NCBI GenBank assembly: GCA_022842745.1
Contig: JALHPA010000211.1
Span: 1 to 5,928, forward strand
DNA length: 5,928 nucleotides
Direction of reading: 5' to 3'
Source: Pirellulales bacterium
Lineage (GTDB): Bacteria; Planctomycetota; Planctomycetia; Pirellulales; JALHPA01
Shown here: positions 1-5,752 of the stretch, one piece after another
How positions within the stretch are numbered: the first letter of the stretch is position 1
Layout: each line of letters begins with the position of its first letter
The notes under the pieces: model-generated
What the model saw: only the letters and a program-made list of their open reading frames with translations
What the model was told of the DNA's origin: nothing
Database searches by the model: none
Made by a program: the position numbers and the translations under genes

Positions 1-304
1 CGGTCTCGCCGGTTTCGTGGACCCGGACGGCGTGGGGGCTTTTGAGCAGGGAGGTGAGTTTGGCCTCGCGACGCAGGCGGTGCTTGAGCGAGGGGACGGA
101 GCGGGTCCAAGGGAGGAGAACCTTGATGGCGCGCCAGCCGAGGGACTCGATTTCCTGGGCGAGGTAGACGATGCCGAAGGAACCGCGGCCGATTTCCCGC
201 TCGATGCGGTATTTGTCTTCGAAGATCTGACCCGGCTGCATGCCGCCGCCCTTCGCAGTGCGAGTGCCGCCCTCTTGTTCCGCAGGAGCGGCTTCGATCG
301 CCAT
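1..304 (-). CDS. Serine/threonine protein kinase (Hanks type), N-terminal fragment
   Basis: This is the first 101 residues of a eukaryotic-like Ser/Thr protein kinase; the gene continues past the left edge. After a tail of about 25 residues rich in Ala, Gly and Glu, the kinase fold begins at DKYRIEREIGRGSFGIVYLA (residues 30-49). This contains the glycine-rich ATP loop G39-x-G41-x-x-G44-x-V46. K61 in RAIKVL is the expected ATP-anchoring lysine, and E80 in RREAKL is the likely helix-C glutamate that pairs with it. The HRD and DFG motifs and any C-terminal sensor or membrane segment lie outside the window. I chose the ATG at 304-302 because an AGGG lies five bases upstream. M22 (241-239) is an alternative that would remove most of the tail. 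The start codon directly abuts one arm of a perfect inverted repeat. The family phosphorylates Ser/Thr on proteins; the substrate is unknown. Confidence 0.9.
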   Translation of the reverse strand, partial: MAIEAAPAEQEGGTRTAKGGGMQPGQIFEDKYRIEREIGRGSFGIVYLAQEIESLGWRAIKVLLPWTRSVPSLKHRLRREAKLTSLLKSPHAVRVHETGET

Positions 305-339
305 GATATCCCTGGGGCTGGCTGGGGACCAGGGATATC
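305..339 (-). promoter_or_regulatory. Perfect 11-bp inverted repeat at the Ser/Thr kinase start codon
   Basis: GATATCCCTGG at 305-315 is exactly inverted at 329-339 (CCAGGGATATC), with a 13-base spacer. In the minus-strand transcript this can fold into an 11-bp hairpin whose 3' arm ends at the base before the ATG at 304. The only Shine-Dalgarno-like bases, AGGG at 313-310, lie inside that arm and would be paired. It could be an mRNA structure controlling translation, or a dyad operator bound as DNA. There is no T-tract after it, so it is not an intrinsic terminator. The repeat is directly visible; its role is inferred. Confidence 0.55.
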
Positions 340-354
340 GCTTTGGTGGAGAGA

Positions 355-391
355 GGGGACTGGGGTAGCGGGGGGCGCCGCGGGGGGGGGG
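355..391 (+). other. Four-tract G-quadruplex motif in the GGDEF/kinase spacer
   Basis: The plus strand carries four runs of at least four G: 355-358, 362-365, 370-375 and 382-391, separated by loops of 3, 4 and 6 bases. This satisfies the usual four-tract, short-loop G-quadruplex pattern. The last run is a 10-base homopolymer. It lies between the GGDEF stop (427) and the Ser/Thr kinase start (304), on the template strand for the minus-strand genes, so the RNA would be C-rich. It could slow or stop polymerase between the two genes, or simply reflect high GC. Folding is not demonstrated. Confidence 0.5.
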
Positions 392-426
392 CGGACTGGC
401 GGCGACCGGGAGCGGCTGCCGAGGTA

Positions 427-1908
427 TTAGTGGATGTCTTGCTCGGCGCGGCGGAGGAGGGAGATGGTGTCGTCGCGGCGTTCGCAACCGGCGATGCCGA
501 CGCTGAGGGAGCAGGGGACGCCGAGCGACTGGGTGATACCCTGGCGGGTGCGACCGATCAGTCGATCGAGGACTTCGGCGGCGACGGAGGGGATGGCGTC
601 TATGAGCAACAGCGCGAAGACCCGATCGGAGTAACGGGCCAGACAATCGTCGGTGCGGAGGGCGAGGTGGAGCAACTCCTTGGCGCGTTCCATGGCTTGT
701 TCGTGCATTTCCTTGGCATCGGCGCGGAGTTCGAGGCGCAACAGGGCGACGGAGTGGATACGGCCGTCGGCCTCGGCCTGGACGAGAAGACCGCGCACCA
801 TGTCGATGAATTCAAAGCGGGTGAGGCACCGGACTCCGGCGGCGGGGACGGGGGGAGCTTCGACGGCCAGGCCGCCGGCCGGGGAGGCCGGGGCAGCAAG
901 CGGCGAGGAGGGGGGGGCGCCGATCCATTCCTCGACTACGGCGCGTCCCGCGGGATCGAACCGTTCGCAGCGGCCGTCGCGGTAGACGTGGACGCAGTTT
1001 CTGCCGGCACCCTTGGAGGCGTAGACGGCCTTGTCGGAGCGCTCGATGAGGTCGTCGACGGTGCCGCCGTCCACGATCGCAGCGACGCCGAGGCTGGCGG
1101 TGACTTTCAAGGATTTGCCTTCGAAGGCGACGGTGCGGGATTCGATCGCGCGGCGGGCGCGGTCGGCAGCGGCGGCGGCGGCGTCGAGATCGATCCCGGG
1201 CATGACGAGGGCGAACTCTTCTCCGCCGTAGCGGGCGACGAGGGTTGGCTTGCGGGTGGACTCGCTGAGGACGGCGGCGACGCTTTGCAGGACGGCGTCT
1301 CCGGCGCGGTGGCCATGGGTGTCGTTGAATCGCTTGAAGTGGTCGACGTCCATGAGGACGAGGGAGTAGAGGGCTTTGCGATGATCCCAGGCGGCTTGGG
1401 CGCGTTCAATCACGAGGTCCATGGCCCGGCGGTTGGCAATCTTGGTGAGCGGATCGGTAAGGGATTGGGCCAGGCTGTCTTCGAGCAAGCGGGCCTGGTC
1501 TTCCAATTGGGATTTGGCGGAATGCAGTTGGTCGTTGAGTCGGCCATTGGCTTCGACCACCCGGCGGATGGCGGAGATGACGTGGTCGGCGGAGGGGACG
1601 GGACCGTTCTCGCTGTGGAGGTTGGCGGAGATCTCGTGCATGTCGGCCGAGTGGTTATCCACGTGGGTGGAGAGGCCGGTGGCGAGCCGAAAGAGCATTT
1701 CGAGAAGCTGGCGGGTCTCGTGCGAGCCGTCAGCGGCCCGGGAGAGGCGTTCGGGCGCGATGGCCGCCAAGCGAGCGACTGGGCTTAGATTCGCGGGATC
1801 CTCGAAAGGCGCCGGGGCGACGCCGCGATTCTTGAGCCAGTAGTAGCCTGCGCCGAATGAAGCCGAAGCGACGGCGACGGTTACGATGAGAATAAAGAAG
1901 TAGAGCAC
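427..1908 (-). CDS. Membrane-anchored tandem-GGDEF diguanylate cyclase
   Basis: This 493-residue protein probably makes c-di-GMP from two GTP at the inner membrane. Residues 2-24 are a hydrophobic segment (LYFFILIVTVAVASASFGAG and onward), likely a single N-terminal anchor. Residues 60-145 look helical and may be coiled, ending in the usual DSLAQSLTDPLT entry to GGDEF. The first GGDEF domain spans about 145-310, with metal ligand D187 (LMDVDHFK), substrate residues N195 and D204, and signature GGEEF at 228-232. Its inhibitory-site position reads RKPT (219-222), not RxxD. After a Pro/Ala-rich linker (329-358), residues 361-493 form a second, degenerate GGDEF: the metal Asp is replaced by R391 and the signature reads SDRVF (427-431), but RTDD (418-421) restores RxxD. 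The protein stops after AEQDIH, short of the domain's usual last helix. Translation starts at GTG; an in-frame TAA upstream leaves no other start. No clear Shine-Dalgarno precedes it. Confidence 0.92.
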   Translation of the reverse strand: MLYFFILIVTVAVASASFGAGYYWLKNRGVAPAPFEDPANLSPVARLAAIAPERLSRAADGSHETRQLLEMLFRLATGLSTHVDNHSADMHEISANLHSENGPVPSADHVISAIRRVVEANGRLNDQLHSAKSQLEDQARLLEDSLAQSLTDPLTKIANRRAMDLVIERAQAAWDHRKALYSLVLMDVDHFKRFNDTHGHRAGDAVLQSVAAVLSESTRKPTLVARYGGEEFALVMPGIDLDAAAAAADRARRAIESRTVAFEGKSLKVTASLGVAAIVDGGTVDDLIERSDKAVYASKGAGRNCVHVYRDGRCERFDPAGRAVVEEWIGAPPSSPLAAPASPAGGLAVEAPPVPAAGVRCLTRFEFIDMVRGLLVQAEADGRIHSVALLRLELRADAKEMHEQAMERAKELLHLALRTDDCLARYSDRVFALLLIDAIPSVAAEVLDRLIGRTRQGITQSLGVPCSLSVGIAGCERRDDTISLLRRAEQDIH

Positions 1909-2298
1909 GGCATTAAATCGTGGAGCGAGTCGAAGCGATTAAAAAACGAAGTTTCGTCGCTCCGCCGACGCGCGACATGCCTTGCCAAGTATCGCGGCCG
2001 AGATGCCCGAGTCAGGAGCCTAAACCGGCGTATCCCCTTATTGTTTCGGCTGCGTGGATCCGCAAAGTGGAACCGGCCCGGGACGAAGCGTGGAAGAATC
2101 CACCATTTAGGGGGGCGATTCGCCACAGTATCACGGGCACGCGCATGCGCTTGACCACAATTACTATCGACAGAACCCAATCTGGGGAACATCAGGAACT
2201 TGCGGAGTGACGATGTGGAACTTACGAGATTCGAGGCGTCAAGCGGGGAAATATTCGATACAACCGCGCGTTTCGATGGGCGGCCTCCGGCGGGATGG
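1909..2298. other. 390-bp intergenic region, no convincing gene
   Basis: This gap separates the response-regulator stop codon from the GGDEF start. It has visibly more A and T than the flanking genes and no open frame with a recognisable protein. Open stretches on both strands (1920-2210 plus, 1881-2192 minus) encode arginine/proline-rich sequence with no family resemblance and no Shine-Dalgarno. It contains the leader inverted repeats near the GGDEF start, a palindrome GGCGA-T-TCGCC at 2114-2124, and the 10-bp palindrome GCGCATGCGC at 2141-2150. I could not identify a good sigma70 promoter or a clear terminator for the upstream operon. It presumably holds the GGDEF promoter. Confidence 0.6.
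1922..1963 (-). promoter_or_regulatory. Nested inverted repeats in the GGDEF leader
   Basis: GGAGCGA at 1922-1928 is inverted at 1957-1963, and just inside it CGAA (1931-1934) pairs with TTCG (1953-1956). Together they give an 11-bp stem with a two-base bulge and an 18-base loop. A competing local hairpin, ACGAA/TTCGT (1946-1950 with 1953-1957), shares the same bases and in the minus-strand RNA runs straight into six T. The two folds exclude each other, an arrangement like a terminator/antiterminator pair. The structure ends 13 bases before the GTG start codon. The small hairpin is AT-rich and weak, so a regulatory role is a guess. Confidence 0.35.
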
Positions 2299-2934
2299 TT
2301 AGGGGATGCTGGCGCGCAATTGCAGAGCTATAAGGCAAGCTAATTGAGAGACGGATTGTACATTCAGTTTTTGCATAATGCGGGAGCGATGGACGTCTAC
2401 GGTGCGGGGGCTGATTCCGAGGGCGGAGGAGATTTCCTTGGTCACCTGGCCGGCGACAATGCGGTCGAAGACCTGGCGTTCGCGGTCGGTGAGGAGGGCG
2501 AGTTTTTGGGCGGCGGATTGCTCCTCGGCGCGGGCGATCCGGCGTTTCGCATCTTGTTCGATGGCTTGCTGGACGGCATCGACCAGGCGCTGGCGATTGC
2601 AGGGTTTTTCGAGGTAATCGGACGCGCCGGCGCGCATGCAGTCGACGGCGGCGCCGATGTCGCCGTGACCGGAGATCATGACGAAGGGATGCTTGCTTCC
2701 CTGTTGCGCGAGGCGCTTGCGCAAGTCGAGACCGCTCATGCCAGGGAGGCGGAGATCGAGGACGAGGCAGCCGGGCTGGGCGGGATCGAAGCCGGCGAGG
2801 ATTTCGGCGGGACCCGGGAAGGTGCGGACGGCGAGTCCGACGGTTTGGAAGGTCCAGTCAAGTGAGCGACGGACGTCTTCGTCGTCGTCGACGACAAAGA
2901 CGGTGGCGGCGGTAGGTTGGAGATCGAGGGACAT
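2299..2934 (-). CDS. FixJ/NarL-type response regulator (REC + LuxR HTH)
   Basis: This 211-residue transcriptional regulator is presumably the partner of the histidine kinase encoded just upstream. The receiver domain covers about residues 10-125: acidic pocket DDDED (16-20), phospho-acceptor D60 in LVLDLRLPGMSGLDL, switch residue S88 in MISGHGD (serine where many relatives have threonine), aromatic Y107, and the conserved lysine K110 in LEKP. A helical linker (about 122-145) leads to a LuxR/GerE-type helix-turn-helix at 147-205 (LTDRERQVFDRIVAGQVTKE, then ISPRTVDVHRSRIMQKL). Length and layout match FixJ-family regulators, which dimerise on phosphorylation and bind promoter DNA. The ATG lies three bases after the kinase TGA, with AGGAG at a six-base spacing, so the pair is almost certainly co-transcribed and translationally coupled. 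Target genes cannot be read from the sequence. Confidence 0.95.
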   Translation of the reverse strand: MSLDLQPTAATVFVVDDDEDVRRSLDWTFQTVGLAVRTFPGPAEILAGFDPAQPGCLVLDLRLPGMSGLDLRKRLAQQGSKHPFVMISGHGDIGAAVDCMRAGASDYLEKPCNRQRLVDAVQQAIEQDAKRRIARAEEQSAAQKLALLTDRERQVFDRIVAGQVTKEISSALGISPRTVDVHRSRIMQKLNVQSVSQLACLIALQLRASIP

Positions 2935-2937
2935 GGA

Positions 2938-5604
2938 TCACTCCTGGTCTGGCAGGCGGATGCGAAAATGGGCGCCGCGCGAGGGGAGGTTGGGGACGTC
3001 GAGTTGGCCTTGGTGATCGCCGACAATGGTGCGCGCGATTTTCAGGCCCATTCCTAGACCGGTGGCCTTGGTGGTGAAGAAGGGTTCAAAGATCTGTTCG
3101 AGCAATTCGGGGGGGATGCCTGGGCCGTTGTCTTGGACATCGATGTGGATTTCCTGGTCTGCTTTGCGTGCGGCGACGAGGACGCGGCGATCGGTGTGGG
3201 GGTATCCTTCGAGGGCTTCGAGGGCGTTGCGGATGAGGTTGACGAGGACTTGCTGGATTTGGATGGCGTCGACGCGGGCGTGCAGGGGCTGTTCGGGCAG
3301 GTCGAGGTCGATTCGAGCGTGGTGGGCTTGGGCGTCGCGATCGAGGAAGGCGGCGACCTCGCGGATGGGGTCGCGGAGGTCGACGGTTGTGCGGTGGGGT
3401 TCGTGACGGGAGACGAAGCGGCGGAGGCGGCGGATAATTTCGCCGCATTTTTGGGTGAGGGAGGAGGCCTGGCGGAGGGGATCGAGCAAGGATTGGGGAT
3501 CGGCTCGGCCGGCGGCGAGGAGTTCGAGGCAGCCGTCGATGTAGTAGCCGATGGCGGCGAGGGGTTGATTGATTTCGTGGGCGAAGCCGGTGGACATTTC
3601 GCCGACGGTGCTGAGCCGGCCGGCATGGGCAAGCTGCGATTCGAGGACGCGGCGGTGTCCCTCGGCGGCGACGCGGAAAGAGACGTCGCGGGCGATGCAG
3701 ACGACGTTGGCGGTGGCGTCGGCGGTCGCCGGAGTCGCTTTGGCGGTCATTTCGACTGGGACATAGGATCCATCCCGGCACCGCAAACGAGCATTGAAAA
3801 TACGATTGCCGCCGGTGGCGAGGAGGGACTGGAAATCGGCGACAAACCGATCCGACTCGTCGGGATGAACGAGAGCGACAAGGCGGGTGGCGAGGAGTTC
3901 GTCGGCGGTGAACCCCAGGAGCGAATCACAGGCGGGGGAGCAGTAGCGGAAGCGGCCGTCACCGCACTGGCGGGAGATGAAGTCGGTAGCGTTTTCGGCC
4001 AGGAGGCGGTAGCGGGCCTCGCTTTCACGGAGGCGGAACTCGGTTTGGCGGCGTTCGGTGATATCGCGGACGATGGCGAGGGCTTCGACTTCGTTGACGG
4101 CGACGGCTCGCATTTCGAATTGATAAGCGATGCCGTTCGTGACTAGTTCGTATTCCAGGTTGACGGATCCGTCGGTATGGAAGGCGCGCAGGATCGCTTC
4201 ATAAATGTTGTTGCCGGTGGGGGGCGGCAGCACATCCTGCATGCGTTTGCCGAGAAAGTCGGACGGCGCGACGTAGGGTACGAACCCCTTGGCGGGCCGA
4301 TAGTCGATAATTTCGCCCTGGCGCGAGACGCGGAACATGGGGTCTGGGAGGGCCTCGACCAGGGCGCGGAATTGCGCCTCACTGGAGCGGAGTTCTTGTT
4401 CGGCGCGTTTCAGTTCGGTGATGTCGGAGGAGATGCCGCAGACGGCATTGGCGGCGCCTTGTGCATCGCGGAGGGGGAACTTGACGGTGAGGAAGACGTG
4501 CGGTCCGTCGGGCAGCGAGAGGGTTTCCTCGAACCGCAACGGACCGTTGGCGGCGAGGACTTGGCGGTCGTGTTCGACGAGGGGGTCGGCGATGGAGGGG
4601 GGGAGCACATCGTGGTCCGTTCGACCCAGCAAGGACTGGCCGTCGGGGGAGAGGTGGTCTTCCGTGAGCCGATTGGCGAGTACATAACGGCCGGCCAGGT
4701 CCTTGACGTAGATGGGGGTGTTGGCGTTTTCGAGGATGGCATGAAGCTGTTGGCGGCTCTCTTGGAGGGCAGCGGTGCGCTCGGCGACGCGGTCTTCGAG
4801 GCGGCGGTTTAAGGTCAGGAGGGAGCGTTCGACGCGGCGTCGGTCGGTGATATCGAGGAGGAGGGCGAGATCCGCCGGGTGGCCGTCGTCGGTTTCGACG
4901 CGGGAGGTGGAGATCAGGACTTCGCGTTCGGCGCCATCTTTGCGGGTGATGGTCCAGGGTTCGGCCGAGAGGGGATTGCCGGCGCGCATGTTGCGGATTC
5001 GATCCTCGGCGAGTTTGCGAACCGCGGGATCGGGATAGAGGGTCTGGTACCAACCGAGGGCGTTGATTTCCTCGACGGAATAGCCGGTGATTTCGACCAT
5101 GCGCTGATTCCAGAGCACGAAGCGCATGAAGGGAGGCTCATGGATGGCGTGGCAGACGCAGATGCCTTCGAGGGCAGCGCCGATGACGGCTTCGCGAAAC
5201 GCGGCCAGTTTGGCGGCGGTATGGTCGCTACGTTTGCGGTCGGTGATATCGCGGGTGCGGCAGGCGATCCGATCCACGTGACCGTGTTGGTCAAAAAGGG
5301 GTGTGGCTTCGGTTTCCAGCCACAGGATTCGCCCATCCTTGCAGAGGCAACGCCACTCGACTCGGGTTTGTTCTCCGCGCAGGGTTCGCTGCCGATTGGC
5401 TTCGACCTGGTCTACGTCGTCGGGATGCACTCGGGACCGATAGTCGCGGCCGTATACCTCGTCAGGCGAATAGCCGGTCAAGCGGAAATAGGAGGGGCTG
5501 ACGTAGAGGCTGGTTCCATCCGTGCGGCTGACGCTGATGCAATCGTGCATCGCGTCGGCCAGAAGGCGATAGCACTCCTCGCTGCTGAGCAAGCTCTCGC
5601 GCAT
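2938..5604 (-). CDS. Multi-PAS sensor histidine kinase (FixL-like, five PAS domains)
   Basis: This 888-residue protein has no transmembrane segment or signal peptide, so it should sense a cytoplasmic signal. Five PAS/PAC units lie in series, at about 9-122, 131-255, 285-397, 406-518 and 527-643. The first four end in the usual DIT signature (DITDRK 119, DITDRR 251, DITELK 394, DITERR 514), and the last is altered to RDVSFR (639). A short coiled coil (about 258-285) separates PAS 2 and 3. The kinase core follows: HisKA with phospho-acceptor H676 in FAHEINQPLAAI, N-box N789/N793, G1 box DNGPGIP (825-831), F box EPFFTTK (840-846) and G2 box GLGMGLKIAR (849-858), so all catalytic boxes look intact. 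HEINQPL is typical of FixL-like kinases. I see no obvious haem-binding signature, and the ligands are unknown. The start at 5604 is chosen because the longer frame to 5829 runs over the preceding gene; no clear Shine-Dalgarno precedes it. Confidence 0.93.
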   Translation of the reverse strand: MRESLLSSEECYRLLADAMHDCISVSRTDGTSLYVSPSYFRLTGYSPDEVYGRDYRSRVHPDDVDQVEANRQRTLRGEQTRVEWRCLCKDGRILWLETEATPLFDQHGHVDRIACRTRDITDRKRSDHTAAKLAAFREAVIGAALEGICVCHAIHEPPFMRFVLWNQRMVEITGYSVEEINALGWYQTLYPDPAVRKLAEDRIRNMRAGNPLSAEPWTITRKDGAEREVLISTSRVETDDGHPADLALLLDITDRRRVERSLLTLNRRLEDRVAERTAALQESRQQLHAILENANTPIYVKDLAGRYVLANRLTEDHLSPDGQSLLGRTDHDVLPPSIADPLVEHDRQVLAANGPLRFEETLSLPDGPHVFLTVKFPLRDAQGAANAVCGISSDITELKRAEQELRSSEAQFRALVEALPDPMFRVSRQGEIIDYRPAKGFVPYVAPSDFLGKRMQDVLPPPTGNNIYEAILRAFHTDGSVNLEYELVTNGIAYQFEMRAVAVNEVEALAIVRDITERRQTEFRLRESEARYRLLAENATDFISRQCGDGRFRYCSPACDSLLGFTADELLATRLVALVHPDESDRFVADFQSLLATGGNRIFNARLRCRDGSYVPVEMTAKATPATADATANVVCIARDVSFRVAAEGHRRVLESQLAHAGRLSTVGEMSTGFAHEINQPLAAIGYYIDGCLELLAAGRADPQSLLDPLRQASSLTQKCGEIIRRLRRFVSRHEPHRTTVDLRDPIREVAAFLDRDAQAHHARIDLDLPEQPLHARVDAIQIQQVLVNLIRNALEALEGYPHTDRRVLVAARKADQEIHIDVQDNGPGIPPELLEQIFEPFFTTKATGLGMGLKIARTIVGDHQGQLDVPNLPSRGAHFRIRLPDQE
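2941..2945 (-). promoter_or_regulatory. Shine-Dalgarno AGGAG of the response regulator, inside the kinase gene
   Basis: On the minus strand AGGAG is followed by TGATCC and then ATG (2934-2932). It overlaps the last sense codon of the histidine kinase, and the kinase stop codon fills half of the spacer. This is the strongest ribosome-binding site in the window. It fixes the regulator start and supports coupling of the two genes. Confidence 0.8.
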
Positions 5605-5635
5605 TTTTGAGGATGGAGCAGAGACATGAACAGCC

Positions 5636-5655
5636 CGAGGTGCGTTATAACCTCG
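5636..5655 (-). promoter_or_regulatory. Inverted repeat with TATAAC core upstream of the histidine kinase
   Basis: CGAGGT (5636-5641) is inverted as ACCTCG (5650-5655) around an 8-base centre. On the minus strand the centre includes TATAAC (5649-5644), which resembles a sigma70 -10 box, 39 bases before the kinase ATG. No good -35 box is seen 16-18 bases further upstream. It could be an operator overlapping the promoter of the kinase/regulator operon, or a leader hairpin. Only the repeat is certain. Confidence 0.3.
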
Positions 5656-5693
5656 ACTCTTGGCCGGAGAGAAGGGCCGACGGGGTGAACAAG

Positions 5694-5719
5694 AAAAAAT
5701 GCCGCGATTGGGGGGCGGC
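5694..5719 (-). terminator. Possible intrinsic terminator after the FG-GAP/VCBS gene
   Basis: On the minus strand GCCGC (5719-5715) pairs with GCGGC (5705-5701) around a 9-base loop. After one A (5700) comes a run of six T (5699-5694). The element lies 33 bases beyond the stop codon of the FG-GAP/VCBS gene and before the kinase start, where a terminator would be expected. The stem is only five GC pairs, so strength is uncertain. If real, it makes the kinase/regulator pair a separate transcription unit. Confidence 0.4.
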
Positions 5720-5752
5720 GGGGGAGAGGCCGGTGGGGGGATGAACGGACTG

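Noticed and set aside
340..429. Idea that the GGDEF gene was truncated by a frameshift and its last helix continues after the stop
   Set aside because: A +1 frame past the stop gives only a weak AAAPGRR resemblance to the usual end of a GGDEF domain. This is too little to call a frameshift.
343..1788. Long plus-strand open frame opposite the GGDEF gene
   Set aside because: Its glycine, aspartate and glutamate-rich composition is what the antisense of a GC-rich gene produces, and the minus-strand frame has clear GGDEF motifs.
2151..2179. TTGACC as a plus-strand -35 box
   Set aside because: No -10-like hexamer at 16-18 bases, and no plus-strand gene downstream to serve.
1881..2192. Minus-strand 103-codon frame in the same gap
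   Set aside because: Arginine-rich, no domain resemblance, and it overlaps the GGDEF start out of frame. Only its last ten codons are discussed, as a possible mini-ORF.
1920..2210. Plus-strand 96-codon frame with a GTG start in the intergenic gap
   Set aside because: No Shine-Dalgarno, no recognisable family, and base composition unlike the coding regions around it.
2281..2298. Terminator directly after the response regulator
   Set aside because: The GC-rich bases there do not form a convincing stem followed by a T-tract on the minus strand.
3133..4146. Plus-strand open frame of 337 codons opposite the histidine kinase
   Set aside because: Repetitive Gly/Asp/Glu/Val antisense composition; the opposite strand encodes PAS, HisKA and HATPase motifs over the same bases.
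4058..5256. Repeated DNA phrase resembling CGGTGATATCG at about 4058, 4848 and 5240
   Set aside because: Each copy encodes the DIT closing motif of a PAS domain, so it is a protein repeat and not a DNA repeat element.
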